The notes: generated by a model from the sequence alone, not told the origin. A stretch of 64,000 nucleotides of DNA from CAVVUF01 sp963751425 (GCA_963751425.1 CAVVUF010000002.1:1984001-2048000); one strand, 5' to 3'; shown: positions 28,499-38,656, counted from the stretch's first letter. A program made the numbers and translations.

Positions 28499-29254
28499 AT
28501 GGTTGTTCTGGAAGCAAAGGGTTTGCGTAAGAAATACCAGATGGGTGATGTGTCTGTTGATGCACTGGCGGGGGTGGATTTTTCTGTCCATAAAGGGGAG
28601 TTCGTCGCGATCATGGGACCTTCGGGGAGCGGGAAGTCGACCCTGCTGCACTTGATGGGCGGTCTGGACCAACCCTCGGAAGGTGAGGTGACACTGGCAG
28701 GGCAGCGGCTTTCGGTGCTGGGGGATAAGGAAGCTACGCTGGTGCGGCGGCATAATATTGGCTTCGTTTTTCAGTTCTTCAACCTGCTTCCGACCCTGAC
28801 GGCGGAGGAAAATATCGCCCTGCCGCTGGTGATCGATGGGAAGAACCTCCGCCATAACCAGGAACGCATAGATCATCTGCTGGAGCTTGTGGGGTTGAGT
28901 GACCGCAGGCGGCACAAGCCAGACCAGCTTTCGGGCGGGGAGCAGCAGCGGGTGGCGCTGGCGCGCGCTCTGGTGACGGAGCCGGCGATTGTGCTCGCAG
29001 ACGAGCCGACTGGCAACCTGGATTCGAAGACCGGGACGCTGATCATGGAGCTGCTGCGGCGCTCCTGCGATGAGCTGGAGCAGGCGCTGATTGCTGTAAC
29101 GCATGATGCGCGGGCAGCGACCTATGCGGATCGGGTAGTCTTTTTGCGCGACGGGCAGATTGTCAGCGAGCTGGTCTTCAATCCGGAGCAGGGTATGGCA
29201 GAGCGCTTGAGCCTGGTGGCGAGGACCTTTGAGACGCTGGAGGCGGAAGCCTGA
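28499..29254 (+). CDS. ABC transporter ATP-binding protein (LolD/MacB type)
   Basis: A 251-residue ATPase with Walker A GPSGSGKST (residues ~38-46), signature LSGGEQQRVALARAL, Walker B IVLADEPTGNLD and the switch H in VTHDARA. The family powers MacB/LolCDE-type mechanotransmission exporters with a FtsX-like permease, which is the next gene (1-base gap). With the lipoprotein adaptor downstream it makes a MacAB-like export system. Confidence 0.92.
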   Translation: MVVLEAKGLRKKYQMGDVSVDALAGVDFSVHKGEFVAIMGPSGSGKSTLLHLMGGLDQPSEGEVTLAGQRLSVLGDKEATLVRRHNIGFVFQFFNLLPTLTAEENIALPLVIDGKNLRHNQERIDHLLELVGLSDRRRHKPDQLSGGEQQRVALARALVTEPAIVLADEPTGNLDSKTGTLIMELLRRSCDELEQALIAVTHDARAATYADRVVFLRDGQIVSELVFNPEQGMAERLSLVARTFETLEAEA

Positions 29255-29255
29255 T

Positions 29256-31841
29256 ATGCTGCTGATCCGGTGGGTGACGTTGCGTTCCCTGCGCACGCGG
29301 CCTTTGCGCACGCTGTTGAGTTTGTTTGGGATCGTGTTAGGCGTGGCGGGGCTGCTGGCGATCCAAATTACGAACCAGACGGCGTTGGATTCTCTTTTGG
29401 CGCTTTTTGCAGGCACAGCAGGTCGGACAGACCTGATCGTGACATACACCGGTGAGGGTGAGCAGGGACTTCCAGAGCGTATCTTGCGGCGGATTGCGGA
29501 CAGCCCCGAGGTGGAAGCGGCTGTGCCGAGTTTACAGCTTCAGACCTCGTTGGCGAGCGGCTCGGGAGAAGCCGATATGCCCTTAAGCATGCTGGGCTTC
29601 GATATGGGAGGCCTTCAGGTGTATGGGATTGACCCGGCAGTAGACAGCATGGTGCGTGATTACACCCTGGAGGCGGGTGAGTTTCTGCAAACGGGCAGCG
29701 ATGAACAAGAGATCGTTCTGGTGAAAAACTTTGCAGAGGACAACAATTTGGCAGTGGGGAAGCGGGTGGAATTGGTAACGCCGAACGGGCTGGAAGAATT
29801 CGAAGTCGTAGGGCTGTTTGCAAAAGAAGGCGCCGGGCAGATTAATAATGGCACCTTTGGGGTGATCCCGCTGCGGGTGGCACAGGACCTGTTCAACCGG
29901 AGCAGCGAGCTGGACCAGGTGGACATCGTCCTCAAGCCAACCTATAAATTGAAGGAAAAGCTGGAGGCAGCCAAGGTCAGCCTGCAAAACCGTTTGGGGG
30001 ACGATGCAGCTGTGACGACGACGGCAGCCCAAGGAGAGCGGGTGAACCAGATGCTGAACGGCTTTACGATCGGGTTAAATTTCATGGCAGGGATGGCGCT
30101 GTTCGTGGGGGGCTACCTGATCTACAATGCTTTTTCGATGACGGTGGTGGAACGTACGCGTGAATTCGGCCTGCTGCGCACGCTGGGGTTGACAAGAAGG
30201 CAGGTGACCTGGCAGGTGTTTGCGGAGGCAGCTATATTAGGGCTGGGCGGATCTCTGGTGGGGGCATTCCTGGGGATCTGGCTGGCGCGCGGGGCGAGCA
30301 GTTTGCTGGCGTATTTGTTGGAGCTCGACACGATGGCGCTGCGGATCACAGCGGGGACGGTTCTGACGGGGGTGGTGGTGGGCGTATTCGTGACCCTTAT
30401 TGCGGCATTTGTGCCAGCCTGGCAGGCCGGGCGTATCTCGCCGCTGGAGGCACTGCGCGTGCGCGGGGTGCGAAAGGAAGGCTGGCTCATCCGCCAGGGA
30501 TGGAAGCTAGGTCTGGGGCTGCTTACCATCGCGACGGTCATCCTGGTGGCAAACCCATTCCCATATGATGTGCAGTTCCGCCTGGGGAGCCTGACCGTGG
30601 TGATGCTGTTCTTCGGTGGGACACTCCTGATCCCGGGGAGCGTGGGGCTTTGGGAGAAAGCTACCCGCCCGGTCGTGCGCTGGCTGTATGGGGCGGCAGG
30701 ACAGTTGGGCAGCAGCAATATCCAGCGCAACCGGCTGCGCACAACCCTGACCGTAGCGGCACTGATGGTGGGCATCTCCATGATCATCGTCACGCGGGGC
30801 ATGACGGATTCGTTCCGAGGCGACCTGGAGATCTGGATCGATGCTTACGTGGGGGGGGATCTGCTGGTGAGCTCTGCTACACCGATGCGCAGCCAGGTGA
30901 TGCAGAGGCTGGAGACCGTTCCCGGCGTGCAGGCGGTGACACCGATGCGCACGGTAGAAGTGACCTGGCAAAGGCCCGATGGGATCGACGAGAGTCTGGT
31001 CTTCACCGGGGTGGATACGGATACTTATGATAAAGTTACTTCCTTCGTTTACAGCGACAGCCGGGTGGATGCGCTTGCGGCTTACGACCAGCTTGCGCGG
31101 GGAAGGGCGGTCTTCATCTCCAGCGTGTTGGCAGAGAAGTATGGTTTGAAAGCGGGGGATATGATGCGCCTGCGCACACGAGGAGGCGATCAAGATTTTA
31201 AGATCGCTGCGGTGGTGGTAAATTTCTTCAACCAGGGGCTGACCATCCAGGGGAGCTGGCAGGATATGCGGCGATATTTCAAAACGGACGACGCGAATGC
31301 TTACCTGGTTAAGGTTGAAGATGGGGCTGATCTGGAGCAGGTGCAGAAAACCATCCAAGATACCTATGGAAAGCGGGAGAACCTCTCGGTGGTCTCAAAC
31401 CGGTCGGTGATCGACCAGGTGCTCACGCTGCTCAACCAGGCATACAGCATGTTCGATGCCATGGCTATCATTGCCTTGCTGGTTGGGGCGCTGGGGGTGG
31501 TAAACACCCTGACGATGAATGTACTGGAGAGGACACAGGAGATCGGAATGCTGCGCAGCATCGGATTGACACGCGGGCAGACGCAGGTGATGGTGCTGGC
31601 GGAGGCGCTGTTGATGGGGCTGGTGGGGGGCGTTTTGGGTTTGGTTTTTGGGGTTGTGCTGACGCGCATCTTCTTGTGGTCGATGACGGCGATGTCTGGT
31701 TACAAAATTTCATTCATCCTGCCATTTGGGGCGGTGCTGGCGGGTATGCTGCTGGCGGTGGTGGTGTCACAAATGGCGGCTTTCTTACCAGCAAGGCGGG
31801 CGGCGAAAACGAGGATCTTAGAAGCAATCCATTATGAATAG
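29256..31841 (+). CDS. FtsX/MacB-like ABC transporter permease, duplicated architecture
   Basis: About 860 residues. One membrane helix (LLSLFGIVLGVAGLLAI) is followed by a periplasmic-type domain, a FtsX domain with three helices near residues 275-400 (TVVERTREFGLLRTLGLTRR), a further helix pair and second extracytoplasmic domain, and a second FtsX domain at the C-terminus (LERTQEIGMLRSIGLTRGQT). The double FtsX layout matches the large permeases of the LolE/YbbP type. The start at 29256 follows the ATPase stop by one base; the frame is open upstream from 29229 without homology. Confidence 0.9.
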   Translation: MLLIRWVTLRSLRTRPLRTLLSLFGIVLGVAGLLAIQITNQTALDSLLALFAGTAGRTDLIVTYTGEGEQGLPERILRRIADSPEVEAAVPSLQLQTSLASGSGEADMPLSMLGFDMGGLQVYGIDPAVDSMVRDYTLEAGEFLQTGSDEQEIVLVKNFAEDNNLAVGKRVELVTPNGLEEFEVVGLFAKEGAGQINNGTFGVIPLRVAQDLFNRSSELDQVDIVLKPTYKLKEKLEAAKVSLQNRLGDDAAVTTTAAQGERVNQMLNGFTIGLNFMAGMALFVGGYLIYNAFSMTVVERTREFGLLRTLGLTRRQVTWQVFAEAAILGLGGSLVGAFLGIWLARGASSLLAYLLELDTMALRITAGTVLTGVVVGVFVTLIAAFVPAWQAGRISPLEALRVRGVRKEGWLIRQGWKLGLGLLTIATVILVANPFPYDVQFRLGSLTVVMLFFGGTLLIPGSVGLWEKATRPVVRWLYGAAGQLGSSNIQRNRLRTTLTVAALMVGISMIIVTRGMTDSFRGDLEIWIDAYVGGDLLVSSATPMRSQVMQRLETVPGVQAVTPMRTVEVTWQRPDGIDESLVFTGVDTDTYDKVTSFVYSDSRVDALAAYDQLARGRAVFISSVLAEKYGLKAGDMMRLRTRGGDQDFKIAAVVVNFFNQGLTIQGSWQDMRRYFKTDDANAYLVKVEDGADLEQVQKTIQDTYGKRENLSVVSNRSVIDQVLTLLNQAYSMFDAMAIIALLVGALGVVNTLTMNVLERTQEIGMLRSIGLTRGQTQVMVLAEALLMGLVGGVLGLVFGVVLTRIFLWSMTAMSGYKISFILPFGAVLAGMLLAVVVSQMAAFLPARRAAKTRILEAIHYE

Positions 31842-31899
31842 GAATAGAAGTGAGCAGGGCGTGGGCTGTTTGGAACCTTGCGGATAACTGTACAAAACA

Positions 31900-31928
31900 T
31901 TGACAATATATAGATATATTGATAAGAT
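31900..31928 (+). promoter_or_regulatory. Promoter TTGACA-17-TAAGAT with operator-like dyad in the spacer
   Basis: TTGACA (31900-31905) and TAAGAT (31923-31928) are separated by 17 bases. The spacer contains an 18-bp dyad, CAATATAT-AG-ATATATTG (31904-31921), exactly between the two boxes, so a bound repressor would block polymerase. It drives the adaptor gene separately from the ATPase-permease pair. Confidence 0.6.
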
Positions 31929-31966
31929 AGTATATAATTTTACTAAGGAAATGAAAGGGAATGTGT

Positions 31967-33325
31967 ATGAAGGCAAATCGAAAATGGATTTTAATCGGAC
32001 TCGTTGTGGTGGGATTATTGGCATTGGCGGGCTGCCAGGCAAAAACTCCTGGGGCAACGGAAGTAAAGGCGGTGGCTGAAACTACTGGACAGGTCGAAGA
32101 TACGGGCATGGTCACGGCGGAGGGGCGACTGGTGCCAAAAGAAGATGTAAGCCTGTCGTTTGCGATGGGCGGTCAGGTAAAAGAGGTGCTGGTAAATGAA
32201 GGTGAAAAGGTTAAGGCTGGGCAGACGTTGGCATTATTGGATACCACCGATGCACAGCTAAACGTACAGCAGGCAGACGCAGAACTGGCAGCTGCTCAAA
32301 TCAATTATGACCAGGCGCCGACGGCAGAGCCCGCCAGGAAGCAGGTGGATATCACTGCTGCTACACTGGCTTTGTTGCAAGCCCAGGATGCGCTGTCTGA
32401 CCTGGAACGGAACGGTTCACTCCAGGCCGCGCGCGCTCAGCTTGCCCTAGTAACTGCTCAGGATGCGCTCAATGATGCTCAGCGTGCAAGGACGAATATG
32501 AATTATCCAAGAGCCAACCAGACCACGATCGATGGAGCCAAGGCCAACTTTGAGCTCAAGGAGGAAGAATTAGATAAGGCTAAGCAAGAATATAACAATG
32601 TGAGAGACCTGCCTGTGGATGATCCGGAGCGCAATAAAAAGCTCCTGGACCAGTCAAACGCTCAAAAGGCGCGCGACCAGGCGCTGGCAACCTTGAACTG
32701 GTACTTGGGTAAGAACAGCGAGCAAGACCTGGCGGAAGCGGAGGCTAAGCTGGTTTTAGCACAGGCACAGTTAGATATTGCGAGTAAGGAATTGGATCTG
32801 GTAAAGGACGGCCCGGCGGAGACGGATGTAGCGCTTGCAAAGGAAAAGATTGCCAACGCTCAGGCGCTGTTGGACCTGGCTAATGCACAAGCGGTTGAGC
32901 AGCAGATTGCTCTGGTGAAAAGTAAAATGGACGCGGCAAGAGCGCGCCTAGACCTGGCGAAGGCGCAGTTAGATAAGCTAACAATTAAGGCGCCCTTTGA
33001 TGGGATTGTGACTTCCGTGGAAGTTAAACCGGGTGAATGGGTGACGGTGGGGCAGCCTGCCATGGTACTGGCAGACCTTGACAATCTAATGGTCGAAACC
33101 ACTGACCTTAGCGAGATCGATGTGGTGAATATCAGTGCTGGGCAGAATGTGGAGGTCAGTGTGGATGCGCTGCCGGATTTGACGCTGACTGGCAAAGTTG
33201 TTTCGATCGGTGATGCATACGATGAGACCCGCGGCGATATCACCTACCCGGTGCTGATTGAGTTGGAGGAGACTGATCCACGTTTGAAATGGGGGATGAC
33301 AGCCCTGGTGACATTCGTGGAGTAG
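31967..33325 (+). CDS. HlyD/MacA-type membrane fusion lipoprotein (efflux adaptor)
   Basis: About 452 residues. A lipoprotein signal (GLLALAGC) is followed by a biotinyl-lipoyl half motif (GGQVKEVLVNEGEKVKAGQT), a long alpha-helical hairpin rich in Ala, Gln and Leu (about residues 90-330), the second lipoyl half (KAPFDGIVTSVEVKPGEWV) and a beta-barrel C-terminus. It links the MacB-like permease to the exterior. A second start codon lies at 31961, two codons upstream; AAAGGGA precedes both. Expression may be set by the dyad-containing promoter just upstream. Confidence 0.88.
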   Translation: MKANRKWILIGLVVVGLLALAGCQAKTPGATEVKAVAETTGQVEDTGMVTAEGRLVPKEDVSLSFAMGGQVKEVLVNEGEKVKAGQTLALLDTTDAQLNVQQADAELAAAQINYDQAPTAEPARKQVDITAATLALLQAQDALSDLERNGSLQAARAQLALVTAQDALNDAQRARTNMNYPRANQTTIDGAKANFELKEEELDKAKQEYNNVRDLPVDDPERNKKLLDQSNAQKARDQALATLNWYLGKNSEQDLAEAEAKLVLAQAQLDIASKELDLVKDGPAETDVALAKEKIANAQALLDLANAQAVEQQIALVKSKMDAARARLDLAKAQLDKLTIKAPFDGIVTSVEVKPGEWVTVGQPAMVLADLDNLMVETTDLSEIDVVNISAGQNVEVSVDALPDLTLTGKVVSIGDAYDETRGDITYPVLIELEETDPRLKWGMTALVTFVE

Positions 33326-33428
33326 ATCTGGACAGAAAAAGAAGGCCACGGAAAAGGCAGAAAAAGAGAGAATTCGTATAATTTTACGCTTTTATCAAAT
33401 CTGCACTTCTATTGATTCTGGGGTCTGA

Positions 33429-34233
33429 TTAACCGGATTGTTCGGCACTGAAGTCTTGGGTGGCTTGCTTGAGACAGGCGATATCATTTCGCAAGGCATA
33501 GCGGATGGACATGAGGTCGCCCTGGTGGACAAATAGATTTGCTCCCATCTGCGCATAGACAATTTCTTGCTCGAGGGCGTTGATATAGGTAGCATGCAGA
33601 CCAGCGCCTAAGCCATGACGGCGGGCAGTTGTGATGATCTTTTCAACCGCCTGCAGAAACTTAGGGTGGGTATACTGTTCGGGGATACCCAGGCTGATAG
33701 AGAGATCGTGGGGGCCAATCAGCACAGCGTCGAGGCCTCCGACAGAAAGGATTTCCTCCAAGTTTTCCAGGGCGGGAACGCTCTCGATGTTGATAACGAG
33801 TAAGTTATTGGTGTTGTAATCATCCAAGTAAGCCTTAAACTCGGGGTCGGGCTCGAAGGTACCTGCGAGCAGCTCCTGGAGACGCTTGCCTTTAAGGGGT
33901 CGATACCTGACGGAGCCGACCAATGCACGCACCTGGGCAGGGTTCTCAATATAGGGGGCAATGATTCCGTGCGCACCGCCATCGAGAGCCATGCAGGCGA
34001 GGAAGGGGTCGGGACTGGGTATGCGCACCAGGGGGGCTAAACCGAGGGCGGCATAAACCTGGCACATCCAGGCGGTGTTCTGGCGGTCGAAGGGGGTATG
34101 CTCATTGTCGATGAAGACGAAGTCGAGTCCCAGACCGCTTATAGTTTGTGACCAGCGGGGAGGCAGCGGTGATGAGGGTACCATACACGCAGGCGCCTTT
34201 GTGAAGGTATTGGCGGAGGGTTTTGCCATTCAT
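33429..34233 (-). CDS. HpcH/HpaI family aldolase, one frameshift
   Basis: A ~267-residue class II aldolase of the 2,4-dihydroxyhept-2-enedioate/2-keto-3-deoxy-sugar type. Motifs are LDFVFIDNEHTPFDRQ, the metal-binding VINIESVPALENLEEI and GLDAVLIGPHDLSISLG. The frame breaks at a G4 run (34157-34160); one extra base joins TLITAASP to RWSQTISGLG. The restored start is ATG at 34233 with AAAAAGGAG 8 bases upstream. It cleaves or forms 4-hydroxy-2-oxoacids, yielding pyruvate and an aldehyde. Confidence 0.85.
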
Positions 34234-34245
34234 GGAGACTCCTTT

Positions 34246-34273
34246 TTGAGATATACAAACCATTTGGTAAAAT
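34246..34273 (+). promoter_or_regulatory. Promoter TTGAGA-16-TAAAAT
   Basis: TTGAGA (34246-34251) and TAAAAT (34268-34273) lie between divergent genes, with the same boxes and spacing as at 14047. Transcription would start near 34280, so the downstream gene must start after that; this rules out the TTG at 34274. Confidence 0.5.
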
Positions 34274-34297
34274 TTGCGCCAGGTTATATTAAGGTGT

Positions 34298-34313
34298 ACT
34301 CTAATTGTAGAGT
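34298..34313 (+). promoter_or_regulatory. Leader dyad ACTCTA-ATTG-TAGAGT
   Basis: A 6-bp perfect dyad with a 4-base loop about 20 bases after the predicted transcription start. Either a repressor site or a short 5' leader hairpin. Confidence 0.4.
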
Positions 34314-34363
34314 GTAATGCGGATAAGGGCAAGGTAGCGCGTGAGAAAAAGTTGGAGGAAGAA

Positions 34364-34732
34364 TTGAAATCGCCAAAGACCAATCTGGGGAATGAAGTTC
34401 GCTATGATGTCCATTTTGTCAAGTCACATACTTTGCAGCCCAAGTGGTATAAGATCGCCAAGATTTTCATCTTGATCGGTTTTCTGGTGGGGTATGCCCT
34501 GTTGTTCGGTGGGCGAAAGACTCTGATTTTCCTGGCAGTCTTTTTATTCCTCGCAGCAGCCTTGCATATGCTCTATCGAGTGAAAACGGAAAAATTCACG
34601 CAGACCTGGATGGATTTTGTGGTGATCCATGAAGGAGGCGAGACGAGGATGAAGCGCATCGGGATATTCTATTACGGCTGCATCTTGCTTTTCGCGGTGG
34701 TGGCTGGGGTAGTCAGCCAGGTTTTGGGGTAA
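34364..34732 (+). CDS. Small membrane protein of unknown function
   Basis: About 122 residues with two hydrophobic helices near the middle (WYKIAKIFILIGFLVGYALL and TLIFLAVFLFLAAALHML) and one at the C-terminus (GIFYYGCILLFAVVAGVV). I do not recognise the family. The start is uncertain: the frame is open from 34274, but that lies before the predicted transcription start, and TTG 34364 has GGAGGA at 34354-34359. It stands alone, divergent from the aldolase gene. Confidence 0.5.
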   Translation: MKSPKTNLGNEVRYDVHFVKSHTLQPKWYKIAKIFILIGFLVGYALLFGGRKTLIFLAVFLFLAAALHMLYRVKTEKFTQTWMDFVVIHEGGETRMKRIGIFYYGCILLFAVVAGVVSQVLG

Positions 34733-34789
34733 AGAAAAAAAATCCGCAAATCTACGCCAATTTACTCTGATCGAATAATGGGAGAAAAC

Positions 34790-35773
34790 TTAAACGGATC
34801 GGTCGGGCAGCGGATACCGCCCCAGCTCCTCGACGGTTTCCTCCAGAGCCTGGTAGTGTTCTTCAGGCCAGGGCATGCTTTGGTCAGGGCAGCAGAAGTA
34901 GCCGCCCTGCCTGCCTAGCTGCCACATGCGCTCAATAGCTTCTGAACGGATGGCCTCTACTGGCCCACTTACGAGCGTGGCTGAGTGCACACCGCCTTGC
35001 AGCGCCATGCGCCCCTGTGTGATCCGGCGCACTTCAGCCATGTTATTTGCTGAAGCCTGGATTGGGTTCAAGATGTGGATACCCAGCTCAATGAAGGTTT
35101 CCAACAGAGGGGTGATGTGACCGCAGGAGTGGAAGTTAATCAGGATGTCATGTTCCCGGTAAAGATCGCATAGACGCTGGTATTCAGGAACCAGGAATTC
35201 ATGGATGAGGCGTGGGGAGAGCAGCAGCCTGGACTGGGTTCCCAGATCGTCACCGAGCTGCACCATTTCGATACCTGCCGCTAGATAATGGCGGGCAATC
35301 CCTAGCTGGAAATCCATAATACAGTGGAACAGCTCGCGCACAGCCTCAGGCTCAGAAAGGAAATAGCACAGCATATTTTCCATGCCGACCAGCATATAGC
35401 TCTTCTCCCAAAGCGTGTCACGGTGAGAACCGGTTAGGAAAGCCGAATGAGGATCCCAACTTTCTGCTTGCTGGTAAATTAAGCTGCACAGGCGCTCATC
35501 GTCTGGGTTTGGTGGGCGAAAAGCATGCAAACCTTCCACCAGGTTCGAGAGCGGGTTACCGACCGGGAAGCCCATCACTCCGGGATGCTCGCGGCGCCAG
35601 GTGGTGCCCCAAATATCCACCCAGGAGGAGCCGACCGGCAGGTGATGCCCTCCGCCGTGGTATCCTTCGTGGTTGCAGCCAAGATAGGAGATCGAATGTT
35701 GAGGGACACCGGTCATGATCCGCTCGGGTTGATCGAATTGGATGATGTGGAGAGCGTTTTCTTTCGGGTTCAT
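34790..35773 (-). CDS. Uroporphyrinogen decarboxylase family protein (MtaA/CmuA-like methyltransferase)
   Basis: A 327-residue UROD-fold protein. It has the barrel pattern with QLGDDLGTQSRLLLSPRLIH, the H-S-C-G motif INFHSCGHITPLLE (Zn-binding in cobalamin-dependent methyltransferases) and LNPIQASANNMAEVRR. These Zn features and the neighbouring catabolic genes point to a corrinoid-linked or demethylating enzyme rather than heme synthesis. No corrinoid protein is in view. Start at 35773 has no strong ribosome site. Confidence 0.78.
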   Translation of the reverse strand: MNPKENALHIIQFDQPERIMTGVPQHSISYLGCNHEGYHGGGHHLPVGSSWVDIWGTTWRREHPGVMGFPVGNPLSNLVEGLHAFRPPNPDDERLCSLIYQQAESWDPHSAFLTGSHRDTLWEKSYMLVGMENMLCYFLSEPEAVRELFHCIMDFQLGIARHYLAAGIEMVQLGDDLGTQSRLLLSPRLIHEFLVPEYQRLCDLYREHDILINFHSCGHITPLLETFIELGIHILNPIQASANNMAEVRRITQGRMALQGGVHSATLVSGPVEAIRSEAIERMWQLGRQGGYFCCPDQSMPWPEEHYQALEETVEELGRYPLPDRSV

Positions 35774-35908
35774 GGTTTGACGTTTGTTATAAGGGGGACT
35801 CTAAAAAACCGCTAATTTTTCACAATTGAAAATAGATTAAGCTGCTCTTGAAGATACCGGGGAGATCGAAAGTGGATGGTACGAAAACCCAGGGATTAAG
35901 CCGCATGG

Positions 35909-36281
35909 TTATTTTACAACCATATAGAAATTTACAATATTTCCATCCGGGTCTCGGAACCAAACGGCGCGCCTGCCCCAGGGATAGGTGGTTGGCTGCT
36001 TGACGACGGAGACGCTCATTTTGAGGAGGCGCTCGTATTCAATGTCCACATTGTCTACCTGGAACTCGATTGTGAAGCTGCCGTGCCCGGCGCCCTGCAT
36101 CAAGCCGGGAGCCATCAGATCCATCTGAGCCTCGGAAAAAATATACAGCCCCGCCCCCTGGGTGAAAAGCTTGACGTGGATGGGATCTCCTAGCATTTCC
36201 ACTCCCAGTAAATCTCGATAGAATGTACTGAAGTCTTAAGACATCTTTCGTGATCAGGCAGAGTCCAGTGAAGTTTTTCAT
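35909..36281 (-). CDS. VOC family (glyoxalase/dioxygenase-like) protein, one frameshift
   Basis: About 123 residues when the frame break (about 36205-36235) is bridged: MKNFTGLCLITKDVLRL joins to STFYRDLLGVEMLGDPIHVK. The C-terminal half has FTIEFQVDNVDIEYERLLK and the closing WFRDPDGNIVNFY, typical of VOC proteins, where Glu/His residues bind a metal. Substrate unknown. Confidence 0.7.
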
Positions 36282-36298
36282 CAGCGTAATGATGTCTC

Positions 36299-36659
36299 CT
36301 AAGGGAGTGAATGCTGTCGAATTCGTTCTCTATCTAGAACCGTGAACTTGTGTTCCAAATAGACTTTGGTCGATCTAAGAGATGAATTATTAAATAGGCA
36401 GATTTCTTCAGGTGAGTTGGGATCAAAGCGCAGATTGCGATACCAAGCCCTGATAACGCTGCAGATCTTCAGGGTTAAAATCTTCATAATAGGAAGCCCG
36501 GTAAGTGTTTTTTAAATTGACAAGGTGAATGTCGAAAATGGTTTGAAAGTCAGATTCGGTCTTCTCAACCGTGTAAACCTCCTGGGTTTCATATCCAGAG
36601 ATGATCGGCAATACATCTTGCAGGGTAAATGGACGTAGAGGGGAAATCTCAAATTGCAT
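36299..36659 (-). pseudogene. GNAT acetyltransferase with internal deletion
   Basis: The N-terminal frame (36423-36659) reads as the start of a GNAT protein (FTLQDVLPIISGYETQEVY, EDFNPEDLQRYQGLVSQ). The minus-strand frame that follows (36299-36487) reads as the end of one (WYRNLRFDPNSPEEICLFNN). The central acetyl-CoA-binding core (R/Q-x-x-G-x-G/A) is missing, and the two parts meet near 36440-36450 in different frames. This looks like a deletion of roughly 80 codons, not a single-base error. It lies 4 bases after the glycosidase gene stop on the same strand. Confidence 0.55.
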
Positions 36660-36663
36660 ATTC

Positions 36664-38656
36664 CTACTTATATCTTTCCATTAACAAAACCTGGGCATCG
36701 TTGGGTGGTAAAAGCACCAGGTTCTCTATGGGCAAAGCACCATACCAGGCTTCGGCAAGCTGCCAGCTCTGAGAGATGGTCAGGTTTACATCTTGGGAGG
36801 TTGGGCAGTAGTTGATGAGTACGACCAGGCGTTTATCTTCCGATAGGATGTGTTCTGTGATGCCGACCAGGGGATTATCTTTCGAGACGAGGCGATTGGA
36901 GATGTGTGGTAGGGCGATGCGATGGTAGATCTGCCAGAAGGGCTGAGCGGCGGGGTCAACGAAAGCTCCCGGTGTGCAGGTCAGGTACTGCTCGATGGGT
37001 ACTGAGAGGAAGTAGACCTGCCCCTTGCCATATTCGTGGCAGGTGAATACGGGGTTGCCATCTGGCTCGCTTCCCAAGATAGTGGCCCCGGTTGACGTGA
37101 GGGTGTATTTTACCCCGACGGGGATGTGAAAGTTATGCTCCTCAGATAAGCTTGGGATTGTGAACTCAACAGGTAGGCTGCGCTTTTCACGCGTCTGAAC
37201 TTCGAGGCCGAATGGTTCCTTGAAGGGAGAGAGAAGGGCATCGTTCATGGAGAGGTAGAGGGTCGCACCGGATTGGATGCGCTCATCCAGGGCGTACCAG
37301 AAGCGGCGCGAGAAGGGACTTCCGCCGGAGACGGAGGGCAGCAGGTAAAGGGAAGTGTCTTTGAGGGGTTGGTCGGCGTACTGGAAGGTAAGGTCGAAGC
37401 CGGCTTGCTTGGCGAGGATGAAGCTGGTGAAGGCGATGCCCCATTGTTCCTGCCCGTGGGTGAGGATGCAAACAGCTTCCCGCAGGCGGGGGGGCAGGCT
37501 GGGGATGGGTAGGCTGTCCATAAAGCTGCGGAAATCGCTGAAGGTTTGACTGACGGGCTTGGGGTTGCGGTCTGAGCGGATCAGTCCCAGCTCACGCTCG
37601 ATAGATGTCCAATCGTAGGGGGCATTGACCAGCCTGTCCTGGTCGTAGGCGCACCACCACAGCAAGCCGTGGCAGTTATGCGCCCACAGGGAGAAGAGCG
37701 CCATACGGGCATAAGCTGCGGCGACTGGTGGGCTGGCGAACATGGGGCCGAGAGTACCGACCTCCTCTGCCAGGGCCGGCACGCTGCCGATATCGGCATA
37801 CCAGCAAGTTTGAGCAGTGGCGTGCAGACCGTTGCGTAGGGTGTGGATGGGTTCCTGGTCACAGTGGGGGGTGAAGTAAGGGTAGGGATGGGTAGTGAGC
37901 AGGTCGGTCAGCTCAGCCTGGTCGCAGATGCGCCAGGTGCCGTTCTCGTCGGGCTCATCCAGGCTGTGCATACCGGAAACGACCGGACGGAAAGGGTCTT
38001 CGACCCGGATGGCATTGCTAATGGCAGAGGTCCAGGCCCAGGCAGCCGAGTGACCGGGGACGGGCGCCATACAGTTGCACTCGTTGCCCAGGTCCCAGGC
38101 GAGGATAGTAGGAACATCTTTGAAGCGGCGCACGAAATGGCGCACGAAGCGCGTCTCCCACAGGATGGCGAGTGGGTCAGTGAGCACATTGCGACCTTCC
38201 AGGGCGGGCGGGACGAAGAGCCTACCGCTCATCCAGCCGGTGAGCAAGCCGACGATGAGCTTGAGATGGTATTTTTCAGCCAGGTTGGTGAAGGTCTGGA
38301 AGCGGCTTAACGCTTCGAGGGAGAGCCCCGAATGGAGGGCATGAAGATCCAAATCTGATGCGGAGACGCGGAGATTTTGAGGTGGAAGACTGGGGAGAGG
38401 TGAGTGGAATTAAAGGCTCTTCGCCGAAGCGCATTTCTTGGGGTGCACCGCCACCTCCGTAGAGCTGGGTGAAGGGCTGGAAGACGGGCCAGAGAGGGAA
38501 GACGCGCAAGATTTGTAAACCAATCTGTGAGAGCTGCTTGAGATCGGCTTCGACAACCGCAGGCTGCCAATCAGACCACATATGCATGCCGGCGTGGGAA
38601 GCCCAGTAGTTGGCGCCGATAAGGAATTGTCCTGGGGAAGTGAGAGAATTGGGCAT
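36664..38656 (-). CDS. Glycoside hydrolase, clan A-like (GH5/GH2-type barrel), one frameshift
   Basis: About 664 residues after bridging a break at about 38395-38425. The N-terminus (GANYWASHAGMHMWSDWQP) opens a TIM barrel. ILAWDLGNECNCM supplies the acid/base Glu in an N-E pair and VPALAEEVGTLGP the likely nucleophile Glu. A beta-galactosidase-trimerisation-like domain (ILTHGQEQWGIAFTSF) and a small beta domain follow. No signal peptide is evident. Substrate is uncertain; related proteins act on beta-mannosides or beta-galactosides. Confidence 0.75.

Noticed and set aside
28325..29449. 374-residue minus-strand ORF
   Set aside because: It is antisense to the ABC ATPase, whose motifs are all intact; composition is typical of a shadow frame.
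30507..31358. 283-residue minus-strand ORF
   Set aside because: Antisense to the FtsX permease with no recognisable domain; rich in His and Pro as expected for a shadow.
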